A stretch of DNA of 64,000 bases, taken from Acheta domesticus. Taxonomy: Eukaryota; Arthropoda; Insecta; Orthoptera; Gryllidae. Shown piece after piece: positions 1 through 11,119 of this stretch (position 1 is its first letter; each line of letters begins with the position of its first letter). Location of the stretch: the NCBI GenBank assembly GCA_031308135.1, contig JAHLJT010000631.1, positions 2,085,371 to 2,149,370 on the forward strand, read 5' to 3'. The notes below the pieces were generated by a model. That model searched no databases. It saw only the letters and a list, made by a program, of their open reading frames with translations, and was not told the DNA's origin. The translations under genes were made by a program, and so were the position numbers.

Positions 1-1250
1 ATCTTGGGAGAAACTGAAATTAGTTGTTTTTTTTTCTCAGCGGCAGTTGACAGTCTGTAATAAGAAAGAAAAGACATTTAAAAAACTTGGTGACTGGAAA
101 TGAAAATGTGTGATGGTACGTTGATTAATTTGATCAAGAGTTAGTTCAGACGGGACAGACATATAGCGGGCGTAAATGCTGTAAAAGTGGAGGAGACTTT
201 TTATGGAGTGCAGAGTACTTATAACAGACACTTAAATGGACAAACATACGAAAGAAAATCAAAATAAGGTCCGGAGCTCATTGTTCTTTCTTAAATCGAC
301 TGGCAATTTCCTCTTTTGCATTCATTCTTTGACAACAGCTAGTAAGGTAGACCTGCACGACGCCTGCTACCACGGGCATTCTGCACTTAGGAGCCAGCCG
401 TCTGCCCGCGACAGCTCCGAAAGTGCAAGTAGCGGGCAGAAGCCAGCTTTGGGGGCAGGGCAGAAGCCTGAGCGGGGTCGACGCGGCGCATAAATTGAAT
501 GCGTAGGTGTTAAGTGCAATGAGCCATGCTGTGGAATGATTTACCCACGTATTTAAATGGATATTATACCGTATTTCTCGCTTCATGGGCCGTATTTTAC
601 TGTTTATGTGCTTCTGTGCACTGCTATATATTGACATTTTTATTTATTTGTTGTTGTTGTTGTTTTTTTGTTTTACTTTATGCTCATTGTAACTCCTTAA
701 CACTATTTTAAAGCAGTGGCCTCTTTTTAAAATGTATTATGTAAAACTAACAAATATTCACAATTTAATAATTGATTTTTGTTGTCTCTCTCCAAGCACA
801 AACTAGTATTCAATGACTGTTTGGCAACGATTCACAAGCACCATCATATTGCTGACTTTTGATGAGTCACAATGCGAGATCACGCCCTTTCTCAGTGAAA
901 TCTTACAGTATATATGAAGTTGTAAGGAGTTTGACAATATCATTTTATTGTTCAGCTGGAATGACCTAAAAGCTATTACTTGTGTTCTGCGATAAATGAT
1001 ACCCACACGAACTCTTTAGATGCACCTTTAAAATCTCCCTTATAACCAGTCTTTCAATTTTCCGTGTATATTCCTCGTTTATAAGTATAGTACGATTTCT
1101 AATGGGTTTGCTATTGCTAATTAAGTGCACGTCTATGCATTCTAGAAATATGTAAAGTGAGCAAAATTACAGAAATCCAATTAAGATGTTGTATTTTTAG
1201 AGTTTCTGTATTTTAAAATAAAATATTAATAATGCTCTTTTTTCTTTCAG
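1..1250. other. AT-rich upstream/intronic sequence, no gene seen
   Basis: I see no exon with supporting splice sites here. A GC-rich patch at about 355-490 is open in several frames but has no recognisable domain or splice context. The stretch ends in a pyrimidine-rich splice acceptor just before 1251, so at least its right part is probably an intron of the MADF-BESS gene. The missing N-terminal half of the MADF domain was looked for and not found. Confidence 0.4.
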
Positions 1251-1416
1251 TGGAAGTTAGTAAAACACGATGGAAGTCTTTGCGAACTTCGTACCTCCGC
1301 CACTGCAAACTGATGGCATGTCGGAAGAAAGAATCATCCAAGTGTCGAAAATGGCCGCTAGCGGATGAATTGTCATTTTTGAACCCGTATCTGGTCCCCA
1401 CCGATTATGTTGGAGG
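1251..1416 (+). CDS. MADF-domain exon of a MADF-BESS transcription factor (partial gene)
   Basis: This internal exon follows a strong acceptor (ttttttctttcag) and ends at a GTAAGT donor. It carries about 55 residues, with VSKTRWKSLRTSYLRH near the start and a later W..ADELSFLNPYL segment. That pattern matches the second half of a MADF domain, the Myb/SANT-like DNA-binding fold of insect regulators such as Adf-1. It starts in phase 1 and leaves in phase 2, and 4250 opens in exactly the complementary phase, which ties the two exons together. The first half of the MADF domain and the start codon must lie upstream and were not found. Such proteins bind DNA in the nucleus through MADF and self-associate or recruit partners through BESS. 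The family call is firm; which member it is cannot be told. Confidence 0.82.
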
Positions 1417-1699
1417 GTAAGTTTTTTGGGCTGCTACAAATGCCAACATTCGCATAATGAACAGTTCAAATTAGTGAAATGGTACCTACAACAATTCTCC
1501 ACAATGTGTTGAAAAGCCATGCTGGCACACTTGTTCCCCTTTGCACACATTTTCCGTCTTACCCGAGGTGACTAGGATAGGCTAAAGGAATTCCTACTTA
1601 CGTAGGAATAGCAGATATGTGGTAAACTGGAACGTGGGAAGTTCCCAAGGCTATTGAGAGGTAAGGTGTGTAGTTTAGAGTGCACAGTGAGATATAAGG

Positions 1700-1945
1700 C
1701 GTACCTCTAGATCGAAAATGCGCATGGAAATATATTAAAGAAACAGTCAATAAAACATACGTAAAAATAGCAAAACTCTATCCAGTCATAGAATGTGGAA
1801 TATATTTATTCAAATCAGTTATTAGACCATCTCTTGCTTGTGGTTGCCCTATATGGGATGGGGTCGCCAAAAGTAACGCAGAGAAAGTTCAAATAGTTCA
1901 AAATAAAATTTTAACGCGAATTATTAAAGTCCCATGGTACGTGCC
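1700..1945 (+). pseudogene. Jockey-type non-LTR retrotransposon fragment (end of RT ORF)
   Basis: A frame over 1735-1945 reads like the thumb/C-terminal region of Jockey-clade reverse transcriptases, with ...YLFKSVIRPSLACGCPIW.. and then IVQNKILTRIIKVPWYV. There is no start or catalytic motif, and the frame stops soon after PWYV. It is a short fossil in the intron of the MADF-BESS gene, cut off on the right by the hAT-like element at 1972. Confidence 0.7.
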
Positions 1946-1971
1946 AACCACTTAACCAGATACCACTTAAC

Positions 1972-3291
1972 CAGGCGCGGCTCGTCATTAAAGGTTGTAA
2001 GGCGGAGTCTCCCCTATAAAAATTGCCGTCCAAAAGAAATTTACAAATATATTTGTAAATGAATTCATTTATAAAGAATGGATTTCTGAATTATATTATA
2101 TATCAATCATATCAAAAATGTTCTTTGTCGGTTCGTTAACGGCCGTCCGTAACGTATTTGAAGCTGTTGAGAGGGAAGAGAAAAGCGTTAGGCTCCCACT
2201 TCGTTCCGTCATAAGTAGAGACGGGAAAAATATGCAGTATTAAACATCAAAATATGTACATAAATATGTAATAAATATGTAAGAATATGTAATAAATATG
2301 TAAAATCGGATATAATATGTATAATATTGAAATTCTCTAATTAAAGACCATTTACATAGCAAGGAATTACATTTAGAAAAACTGCTCACTTTACATCATA
2401 CAACTTTCTCGTCAGTAGTAAAAGCGTAATCTATTATAATCCAGGACCGTAGTTAAGCAGCCGTACCAATAGCACAAACTGGCCAGATCTACGACCAGCA
2501 AACACTGTATCATCTTCATCGAAGTGTTACACGACGGCGATCGCAAATTTTTCTCGGAAATTAAAGCTACAGATCACAGAGCGCGGTGTCAATGTTATTT
2601 TGGGCACATAGATTTCCCCAATAATGTAGGAAAAATGCAGATTTAAAAAAAAATACATCTTTTCATAAAAAAGAATGAAATTAAATTGAAGAAAATGGAT
2701 AAAGTAAGAGAATGTATTGTGAAAACAGCAAAATGTGTAAAATATGTAATATAGTACTGAATATGTAAAAATATGTAACGAAAAAATTCGGTATTGTGTT
2801 ACGAGGGCTGTGATTCGCCAAGATTACAATTTTGAGAACGGTAAGTAGAAAGACAAAAAATATGTAATTACATAAAAATCCGGTCTCTAGTCATAAGGCC
2901 TGTGTAAAACGACGAGGCGTGACGTCATGCATTCACTGCACGGGTTTATAGGCGACCGAAGCGTGGGCAGAGCGTGGGGCCTGGCGTCTGGAGTGCTCAC
3001 CAGATAGCAGTACTATGCAGCTCAGTGAGTTGCACAGAGTTTCAACTAGTTCAAAATCGCGGTAGGGGCGTTTCTCCCTTATGTATGTATCGGAAAAATT
3101 AGTGCTTAGAAATACAATCTAATTGAAAGCTAAGTCCTTACGAAATATCTAGATAATACTATGTCAAAGAACAGATCCCCCTGCTGTTCGTATAAATGAA
3201 AACTTAGTACTGCCCTTCGAATTGAAGGACCCCACCCAAGCAATTAAACATTTGCAGCCTTCCCCATTGAGAAAACCACGAGCCACGACTG
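1972..3291. mobile_element. Old hAT-like element (outer), non-autonomous
   Basis: The left end CAGGCGCGGCTCGT and the inverse complement of the right end, CAGTCGTGGCTCGT, form imperfect terminal inverted repeats of the hAT style. The flanking octamers CACTTAAC and CAGTTAAA match at 6 of 8 positions, as an aged 8-bp target duplication would. No transposase frame is visible inside. A second, younger element (2216-2889) is nested within it. Confidence 0.5.
2216..2889. mobile_element. Non-autonomous hAT-like element with perfect 8-bp target duplication
   Basis: The element runs from TAGAGACGGGAAAAATATG to the inverse of TAGAGACCGGATTTTTATG and is flanked on both sides by the identical octamer GTCATAAG (2208-2215 and 2890-2897). 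An 8-bp duplication with such termini is the hAT signature. The interior is AT-rich with many 'atatgtaa' motifs and no transposase. A related element with the same internal style is at 51481-52508. Confidence 0.85.
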
Positions 3292-3899
3292 CAGTTAAAA
3301 AGTTATGGCAAATGCAGGCAAAGTTAAAAAAATCGCAGTATCATGCTAGGTAGCAAAAGATGACTAATTCGCAAATTAGCTGGATGATGTTCGAAGTGAA
3401 CAGTGCATCGACATTAATTCCACTTTATCCAAAGAGTATAGGTACTGCGCAAATTAACCGGCTAAGTCGCGAATTAGCTCTATTTCTGTCTCAAACCGTA
3501 ACACATATACCAGTCATTGCTTTGCCCGTATATTAGATATATCTCTACGAGCGAATTGTGTAGCGTGTGGATCAAAAAGCTTTTTTTGGAGAGAAGATTA
3601 GTGTATTATCATTATTACTAAAATAATAAATATTAATATTATTATTAATATTAACAATAATGTATTTCACCACAGTGTTTCACTTGTAAGTTCAACAATT
3701 GCTTCAGAATACGTTTACCGTTTCGCAACAGTTGCGACCCCATAGACTCCTAGCATGACGTTGTTAAAAATGTTTTGACTGTTTAAATATTTGACTTTCC
3801 GATCGGGAATCAAACGTGGATCTCCCGGTGGAGCAACTGGGCATATAACGAGAGATCCATGATTGATTTCCAGTGGGGGCTGTCAACTCTTTGAACAGC
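3292..3899. other. Intron sequence, nothing recognised
   Basis: This AT-rich intron DNA of the MADF-BESS gene has short TTA/AAT-rich runs at about 3600-3665. No coding or repeat structure is convincing. Confidence 0.4.
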
Positions 3900-4190
3900 G
3901 AAAGTATTTCTTCTTTTCTTTTTTCTTTTCTCTTCTTTTCTTCCTTTTCTTCTTTCTTTTCTCTTCTTTTCTTCCTTTTCATTTTTCTTTTTCTTCGCTC
4001 TTCTACTTTTCTTCTTTTGTTTTTTCTTCTACGTTCGTCTTTTGTTCTTCGTTCTTCTTTTCTCCTTCGTTCTTCTTTTCTTCTTCGTTCTTCTTTTCTT
4101 GTTCGTTCTTCTTTTCTTGTTCGTTTTTCTTTTCTTCTTCGTTCTCTTCTTTCTTTTCTTCTTCGTTCTTTTCTTCTTGTTGCTCCGTAG
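3900..4190 (+). repeat. Long polypyrimidine (TTC/TTTTC) tract just upstream of the BESS exon
   Basis: About 290 bases are almost purely C and T, in TTCTTTTCTTC-like units. The tract ends about 60 bases before the splice acceptor at 4250. Its mirror-like polypurine/polypyrimidine character could support triplex (H-DNA) structure, and it extends the pyrimidine-rich zone of the acceptor. The long open frames across it on both strands are low-complexity artefacts. Confidence 0.85.
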
Positions 4191-4249
4191 AATAAAGTGT
4201 TTGTTTCGTTCCTTGCGCGTGCCTGAGGCTCGTGTGTGTGTGTGCGCAG

Positions 4250-4931
4250 GGCGAACGGGAGCGCGGCGGGCGGGGCAGGCGGCGTGGGCGCGGCGGAGGA
4301 GCCCGAGCCGCTGTCGGAGGACGCGTGGGCGCGCGTGTACGAGGAGGCCAAGCCGCAGCCGCTGGAGGCGGTGGCGGTGCGCCTCGAGGTGGACGACGAC
4401 GAGGAGCTGGACGCGCCGGCGTCGGCCGCCACCACGGAGGTGGTGGACGACGAGGACGAGGCGGAGGACGAGGAGGAGGACGACGACATCGAGGAGATCA
4501 TGGAGCACCACCCGCCCGAGGAGGAGCTGCGCGAGGTGTTCCGGCCCGAGGCGGGCGAGGCGCGCGCCGACTCGGCCGGCTCCGACGGCTCCTACTCCTC
4601 CATGATCACGCTCGTCGAGCCCGACTCGGTGTCGCGCAGCGAGCGGCGGCCCCGCGCCGCCCCCGCCGCCCCCGCCGCCGCCCCCGCCGCCGCCACCAAC
4701 GGCCTCGGCGGCGCCAAGCGGAGCGCGCAGGCGCAGGCGGCGGCGGCGGCGGACGAGAGCCGGCGCCAGCGAGACACCACCCGCGACTTCTTCCTGTACC
4801 TGGCCGACACCGTCAAGACGTTCCCGCCCTACCTGCAGGCGCAGGTCAAGGGCAAGTGTTTCGACGCGGTCAACTCGGCCGAGCTGTCGTACATGTCGCG
4901 CATGCGCGGCGCCGCCGCCCCCAAGCGCTGA
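4250..4931 (+). CDS. Terminal exon of MADF-BESS protein: acidic linker plus BESS motif
   Basis: The exon opens after a (TG)n-GCGCAG acceptor in the phase left by 1416 and ends at TGA (4929-4931), coding about 227 residues. First comes a Gly/Ala-rich start and a LSEDAWARVYEEAKP segment. Next is a strongly acidic block (runs of D/E around 4390-4540), then an Ala/Pro-rich linker. The last part is a C-terminal BESS motif, with DFFLYLADTVKTFPP followed by a YLQAQVKGKCFDAVN segment at about 4783-4880. BESS mediates protein-protein contacts of MADF regulators, so the order MADF-acidic-BESS fits a nuclear transcription factor. GC content is extreme compared with the flanks, and long open frames on both strands are its shadows. 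No AATAAA is seen for 570 bases after the stop. Confidence 0.85.
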
Positions 4932-5305
4932 CGGCGGGCGCGTCGTCGGCCGTCGGGGACGGCGGCGGCGACGACGACGACGACGTCGGGCGTGTAGGTG
5001 GTGTGGGGGAGGGGGAAATCTCAAAGCTGAACGCACATGCGGTGGGAGTGGTGGGGGAGAACCGCCGCCGAAGAGAAACCACTCTCTATCTCAACTCTGG
5101 ATGCCTTCTTGAGAGTGGAGGACTTCCTGTAGTGATGGAGGAAGAGACCCAACGGCAGCACACCAACCTTTGCGCCTGGCGAGCACCATCAGGATGTTCT
5201 CACCGCGCCTGCAGGCCCAACTTCACCAACATCCATCTCGCGTTCTTCTCCGTGGAACTGTTATATTATCCGCGCACGTTTTCTTGAGCCCTCGCTTCAC
5301 TATAG

Positions 5306-5515
5306 TTGGGTTTTTGTTACTTGGCGCGTGGGGGCCTGTCTTCACGATGCAATATCTCACGGAATTTCGCGTCGTTCTCGGTCGTGCCGCTAGGAGTCGG
5401 ATTGTCGCCAGTACTGCTCGATACAGTAGTGATCATGCGAGTCCTAGAGGCACGACCGAGAACGACGCGATATTTCGTGAGACAAGACCGCAAGCGCCAA
5501 GAAATAAAAACCCAA
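5306..5515. mobile_element. Palindromic MITE downstream of the BESS exon
   Basis: Inverted arms TTGGGTTTTTGTTACTTGGCGC and its complement enclose a hairpin core with the ATCATGCGAGT / CGACCGAGAACGACGCGA motifs shared by the MITEs at 13938, 26428, 28170 and 28417. The outer ends differ from those copies. It probably lies in or next to the 3' UTR of the MADF-BESS gene. Confidence 0.7.
5503..5508 (+). promoter_or_regulatory. Candidate poly(A) signal AATAAA for the MADF-BESS gene
   Basis: This is the first AATAAA after the stop at 4931; I found no AATAAA or ATTAAA in between. It sits in the right arm of the MITE at 5306-5515. Use by the gene is inference. Confidence 0.4.
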
Positions 5516-6135
5516 GTAAAATTGCGAGAGGAGTGGGGAATTCGGTATTTTGACGAAAGGAATTTCGTATCAAATTTGTAGTTCGTTTTTCGATGCAAAA
5601 TAGTTTCTATAACATGGGAGCGAACATTTTTGGTTATCAGATTTTTGTGTACAACCCTCGTTGCTGTCATTTATTCTTAATTTAACTAATGACGGCAAAG
5701 GAGTGGGGGTAGGCATTCCGTTGCTGAAGAAAAACGTGCGCATATAATACAGGGCGCGCTTGAGAGAGAGAGAGACCCAAACGCTGCTGACATCCCTGCT
5801 AGTGACGTATGCAATGGAGTCGTGGCGGTAGCGGCGGCGTGGTGGCTATAGACAATGGTGCGATCTCCCAAGTGCAACGCAAATGGAAGACGTGTAACAA
5901 GTACAAATGTGGAAGACAGGCGACAAACCAACCAGAACGCCTTCTCCACCTGGCAGACAGATAGCATTAGTATTTGTGCTCTCATCTGCAGGATCTAGTG
6001 AAAAAGTGCTGCAGTCCTGCTACTAGCGTCAGGAGCGGCAACGGAAGGAACGATAGTTGAGAGTAGAGATACAAGGACATAGGGGTAATCAAAGATCTTT
6101 ACATCTTGGCGGCTCCAGCAGTACAGCAGCAGCAG
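5516..6135. other. Spacer, nothing recognised
   Basis: Moderately GC-rich sequence with a short GA run near 5765. No splice-supported exon or repeat family was recognised. Confidence 0.35.
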
Positions 6136-6323
6136 TATGCTGCGATTTTCGTAACTTTGCCCCTGACAGGAATCAGGGTTTGGGTCAGGGTTGACGGTTT
6201 CATCCAATTGGGAGCTTGAACGTAACCATAGTGACGTCACTGTAGCGAAATAGAATCTCCCCATTGGATGGCAGCGAAACAGCTGATTCCTGTCAGGGGC
6301 AAAGTTACAAAAATCGCAGTATA
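6136..6323. mobile_element. MITE with 'tatactgcgatttt..taactttgcccc' ends
   Basis: The left end tatgctgcgattttcgtaac and the right end, read inversely as TATACTGCGATTTTTGTAAC, continue as inverted arms through CTTTGCCCCTGACAGGAATC. The same terminal sequence is found in the copies at 13938, 26428, 28170 and 28417, but the core here is different and shorter. Confidence 0.7.
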
Positions 6324-6506
6324 ACGTTTGTGGCGGTAGGAGTGACAAACGAAACCTTGCTCGTGTGGAAGACATCTAAAACGAAGAAAGATTCCAGCCA
6401 TACCTGCAGACACCTGAAAGCGAAGTGTTGGGTTCCTGAAAACTCCGTGGATCTATCTTCGGGTACGAACAGAAAGGACGCCACGCATCAAGAACAAAAT
6501 CCTATA

Positions 6507-7060
6507 CAGGTGTCCGGGGAGGAAACGTCGAAACTTCGAAAATAAGCTCTTAGCATATTTTGTCTAACAAACTACGTGGATATTCCGAATGGTTGAGCCA
6601 CAATAAGCACTCAAAAGTTGGTTTGAAAAATTGATTTCCAGGCAAAACTTTGTATTATGGAAGCATATAAACACTCCAGTAATATGTAAATTGTTTATTG
6701 TTTACAAAAGAAATAAATATATTTGCTGAGATAGAAAAATTAAGCGAGAAATAAAAAGGAGTCGAATTATGTAAATTGAGTGCTTTTGTATTTCTGACTT
6801 AATTTTTCTTTCTGAACAAATATATTCATTTCTTTTGTAAATAATGAATAATTTACATGTTTCTGAAGTGTTTCTGTGCTTCTATAATGCAAATTTTTGC
6901 TTAGAAATCACTTTTTCAAACCAACTTTTGAGTGCTCATAGCGGCGCAACCATTCTGAATATCCACTTAGTTTGTTAAACAAAATATGCTTAGAATTGTC
7001 TTAAGAGCTTGTTTTCGAAGTTTCGACACTTCCTCCCCGGTTTCCTCCCCGGACACCCTG
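6507..7060. mobile_element. Foldback element with arms of over 200 bases
   Basis: The ends CAGGTGTCCGGGGAGGAAAC and, inversely, CAGGGTGTCCGGGGAGGAAAC are followed by long imperfect inverted arms that meet in an AT-rich middle near 6790. The arms include the CACTCAAAAGTTGGTTTGAAAAA motif and its mirror at about 6920. No transposase is present. An extra copy of the CCGGGGAGGAA motif sits in the right end. Confidence 0.75.
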
Positions 7061-7385
7061 TTTAGCTGTATCTCGCTAGATCTTTCTTTGGCATAGCTTG
7101 CGAGCACATGATGGTCTGTTGTCAAACTCTCTACCGCATTGTTGGATGTGTTTCATGCCCTGAGATACCGGTATCGAAAATCATGATCGTTTTCGGCCTA
7201 TTACTTTGTTTCACGCGAGGCCGAGGCACTGTGTACGCTACCCAGTCGTACTTGTGGTCGCCTACATGGGGATACGTATATTCCGTCCGCGACGCAGTTG
7301 GGCGAGGGGTGGTGGTGAATACAGATTTCCAATTGACCCAGCCCTTCCTGTCGTCATAGAAACGTAGAGTTGTCTCCCAACTGTC

Positions 7386-7494
7386 AATTTTTTAATAAAT
7401 GTGTCCTTTCAATTTTTAGACAATCAGTTCTGTAGGTTTTGTTTTATTTTTAGAGCTGATTGTCTAAAAGTTGAAAGGAAATGCTTATTAAAAA
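7386..7494. repeat. Short palindromic MITE-like inverted repeat
   Basis: Arms of about 40 bases, including TCCTTTCAATTTTTAGACAA and its imperfect inverse, flank a T-rich loop of about 25 bases. Nothing coding is present. Confidence 0.6.
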
Positions 7495-7499
7495 TACAT

Positions 7500-10400
7500 A
7501 ATACAGACAATCACGAAGCAATATACGTTCCTGAAGTTGCGCAACAACACACCGAGCGGCGCGACGCTGCAGTTTCATGACCTTGGCGCCTCGCGTTCTG
7601 TCTGTTTGTACTCATAAGCGTACGACGAACCCCACCTCCAGACGTTTAAAAATTTCGATCAGGTTACCATGGGTGGTGTGTGTGACATGCCTCCTTTCTC
7701 ATGAAACTAGCTGCCTACATTAGCCTCGCATTGTTTCATTATGGTGTCTTCTACAGTGTGCAAAAGTTGGCGATGTCAGTTAGTACTCAAGGATGCGGTA
7801 ACGCAGAACAAAGTTTGAGAGCCGATTGTGAAGTTATTGTGTTCATTTTACTTGTGTTATGCAGTGAATCTGAGCTTCTGTTACTCAGTAGACTGAAGTT
7901 GTTATTTTATGGACAACAGTCCTTGCTTTGAGTGAGTGTTCATAAATATCAACTGTTGCAAAACTGTCGTTGGCTTTATGGTGGTTTGTTTTGTACCAAT
8001 ACCAATTTTTTTTTAGGTACAATCGGATGAAAGAACCTCCCAAAATTCTCAGCTGTCTCCTAATGCTAGCTACAAAAATGCTAGTGATTTGCACAATTTG
8101 TTTTTATCTTTCCTTTCACCCAGTTTAGGTGAAGGAATATTTTCATGAAAGATTCAGTGTCTTGTGGGAAGAATATTTTTTCTTAATCTCTCAATCAGGC
8201 TGCCTGTGTGGCAGTAAGTGATATTGTGTCTTCCTTCTAATCTCACTACAGTTGGCATTCAGGTAAATGGCAAGTGACCATGTAAGCGAAGTACAATGCC
8301 GTTATAATAACAAGTGTTGTTATGTGTGTGTACATGTGTGTGTATGTATGTGTGTTAAAATGATACATTGTTAAAAACAACTTTCAAGTTTTATTATACA
8401 GTCCCACAAATATACAAAATACGTGATAGTTTTATGCCTGATATGAAGAGGTGAAAATCTTCCCAGTTTGGATTGCTTTGGGATGAAGAAATTAGCTTGG
8501 TCACAATGCACAGCAAATTCAAATGCTGTGTGAAAATTTCATTGGTTTGTACTTTTGTGCCTATAAAATTAATATATTGAGGTTACTTAAAAGCATTATT
8601 GGACGAGTAAATTAAATAAAATTGGGTTTGTTTCAATTAATCATTTTACAAGGAAAAAATTACATTTTGACTGATTTTACATTTCTGATTCACCATAATA
8701 AATGGATTCTTATGTGGAATAACCATGTTAAATATAAAATATAAAGGTATTTAGTGAAAAACTGATATTCGATAATTTTTAAGAATTATTTGTGTCTTGC
8801 TTCTGGGTCACTAATTACAATTGATTTTCTATGTTGGTTTTGTTCTGAATTAACTTTTATGAAATACAAGGAGGTAAAAATGTGAAGTTGCTGATTCTTT
8901 GGAATTTCATAGTGGCTACACTTCAGGTGTGCTCCCCAGTTTCCTCAGATGTCTTATGAGAAAGAACCTATAAATTGTGAGTGTTACTAGTCAATTAAGG
9001 TTAAAGGGAGAAATACTGAGTGTAGAACTACCTATAAGTTACTTAGGTAAAAGCCAAGACATATTTAGTGTTTTCATTAGTAATTTTATAGAACGGGTTT
9101 TATTGAGTTAAAATTAAGTTGAGGTTTTAAGAAGTTTTAAAAAGCACTATAATTGTAAATGATATGAAAGAATTTTTAATCTTTTTATAAGAAATTCTGT
9201 TTGTTAAAGATTATTTATAACTATATTGCACTTCGTGTTGCTCAGACAAACGAATTAATTGCATCGCCTTTGTGAAACTATGGTAACTTAAGTTGCTGTC
9301 TTAAAGTAAAAGAATCAAATCCTGAAAAAATTGGGCTTTGAAACAAAACTGGCAGGAATAACGCACATTTTGGGATTCGTTGGTCGCCTTCAGTCATGCG
9401 ACTATGACGTGAAGCTATCTGAGAACCCATTTCCGAATGTTTTCAAAGATTACCGCCCCTTAAATCACTCCAAACCGAGTACGGGTTGTGAGAATCAGTT
9501 ACAATCAGGTGCGATTGGCACGCCAAGCATCGCTTGATCGCGCGGTGGTTGACACGCCCTGTTGCCACCAGAAGGGCATCAATCGGTGGCTTCATTAAGA
9601 GGGGGAGTCGAAAATATGTTCGGGCAAATATCTTATAAGCGACAGTTGTAACAATTAGGGGAAGAGCACCAGTAACAACCAGTGAGATTAATTCTGACTT
9701 GTAGGTCGAGGAGTTTATGCTCTGTTGTGGTGAAAATTAGAACGGAGATAATTTATTTCATCCCCGTGGAATGGTCTTCTGTGGAGAAAATTGCCAATCA
9801 TCGCCCCGATACTTAGACCGTATTTTAAGATAGAACAAAACTTCCATTATTATTCAATCAAAAAATCATGTCTCGCAAGCTAGTATTTTTCAACAGTTCA
9901 GACCAAATTTGGCAGCTATAGAGTCAGCGCGATATCCTTCACATTAGTCCTCAAATCTCGCAGTGTCTTAGAGGAATATAACCTTTCTTGAATAATTGCC
10001 ACGACGTGTAAATGATTCCACCGGGATCTTCCTTTATTCAGACAGATGATCTAACCAACTGAACTAAGGAATCGAACATTGGGTTAGTGACATTTTAACG
10101 ATTTTACAGCATTCGATTCAATTGGCCTGAAGGCAGAAGATGAACGAAAGAGTATGAGCTAACAATTGAATAAGACCTTAAGAAATAATTTTTAACCGAG
10201 GTGTAACAGTGGTCATTCACCATATATTAATAATGAAAGTAAATTGGCACGAACTGTAAATATTTGATTCACAAACAAGATAGTACTATTAAATATCTAA
10301 CAAATACGCGACTGTCTTGCCTAAAAATACATCTTATATTAGACTTGTAAGCCACTCAACAAACAAAGTTGAGATATATTTAACTTTTTCGTTTTCCCTA

Positions 10401-11040
10401 GAGGTTGGCACGCCCACGGACGAAGTAAAAATGCTATATAGCATTTTTAATACAAAAAATATGCATTTTGTGTTGGACTTCTGGATTAGAAAATTCTGTG
10501 GACATTCCTCTTACAGCCTGAACAGCCTCTTCAGAAAGTGTCTTTTAAAGCGGTTTACCAATATCTACTTCTGTACGTTCAGAATTCATGTATAGGATTT
10601 AGTGTATGCTGTGGTTTTGTAATGTTAGCTTGTGAAGCTACATAGCGTTGTTTTGTGCCGTCCAAGAAATGCGAGAAAAATTATTATCAAGAATTATCAT
10701 GGTCATTAGCCAGCCTGATTTATGCCAACTGATAGTCATTACGGCTTTATGCAATTTGTGAGTGCCGTTCTGCGATCTCTTGATGTTCTGTTGCCTGACA
10801 GGAGCAGTTGGGAACACGTCGCAAAGAATAGTTTTTAAGCACTAGACTGACTTTTATTCCATTTTGTATATTCAAAGATAACAATGTTATTTTATTGATA
10901 AAAAATAAAAACTTACTGTCTAAAATATTGTCTAATTAATGCTACACGATATATAGTTCAGCACCTTTGTGTTTGTGGAGCAAAGCTCTGTATATGTCAT
11001 GGTGCGAAAGGAACATTCAAGTCTTAACATCTCATCAGAC
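7500..11040. other. AT-rich spacer, no gene supported
   Basis: Only short unsupported frames occur. A denser stretch at about 9330-9600 has 68 open codons but no recognisable domain or splice signals. A tRNA-like SINE remnant near 10000-10080 is listed separately. The glycine-rich gene on the - strand ends just after this region, at 11055. Confidence 0.4.
10000..10080 (-). mobile_element. tRNA-like SINE remnant
   Basis: Read on the - strand, the sequence CCTTAGTTCAGTTGGTTAGA resembles a tRNA A-box region. A degenerate B-box-like stretch (GATCCCGGTGGAATC) follows about 45 bases later. It is too degenerate for a functional tRNA. Confidence 0.4.
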
Positions 11041-11042
11041 AC

Positions 11043-11049
11043 TTTATTT
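11043..11049 (-). terminator. Poly(A) signal (AAATAAA) of the glycine-rich gene
   Basis: On the - strand AATAAA begins about 6 bases after the stop codon at 11055, implying a very short 3' UTR. Confidence 0.6.
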
Positions 11050-11054
11050 GCACT

Positions 11055-11114
11055 TCACTTCTTTCCCAAGTTGTTTAGAAACTTGTTTACAGCTGTGAGT
11101 GTGGAGATGGGAAT
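11055..11114 (-). CDS. Terminal exon of multi-exon glycine-rich protein (IPIS motif)
   Basis: On the - strand a textbook acceptor (ctctttctgtttcag) precedes 19 codons and TGA. The peptide starts IPISTLTAVNKFLNN and ends GKK. It enters in phase 0, matching the phase-0 donor at 13634, so the upstream exon's DNVFN runs straight into IPIS. A second exon with the same start and pattern (IPISVLQSVNQYLNN) lies at 25601, also after a glycine-rich exon ending DNIFN. That recurrence is the main evidence that such a short exon is real. A poly(A) signal follows almost at once. I do not recognise the motif's function; a C-terminal amphipathic cap on a secreted structural protein is a guess. Confidence 0.75.
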   Translation of the reverse strand: MPISTLTAVNKFLNNLGKK

Positions 11115-11119
11115 CTGAA

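Noticed and set aside
3764..4501. Ser-rich/Lys-Arg-rich 245-codon frame on the - strand
   Set aside because: Low-complexity translation of the TTC tract and of the acidic block read backwards; no splice or domain support.
4029..5287. Very long open frames on both strands over the BESS exon (335 and 351 codons)
   Set aside because: They are Arg/Gly-rich shadows of a GC-rich exon and polypyrimidine tract. Only the frame in phase with 1251-1416 has BESS homology.
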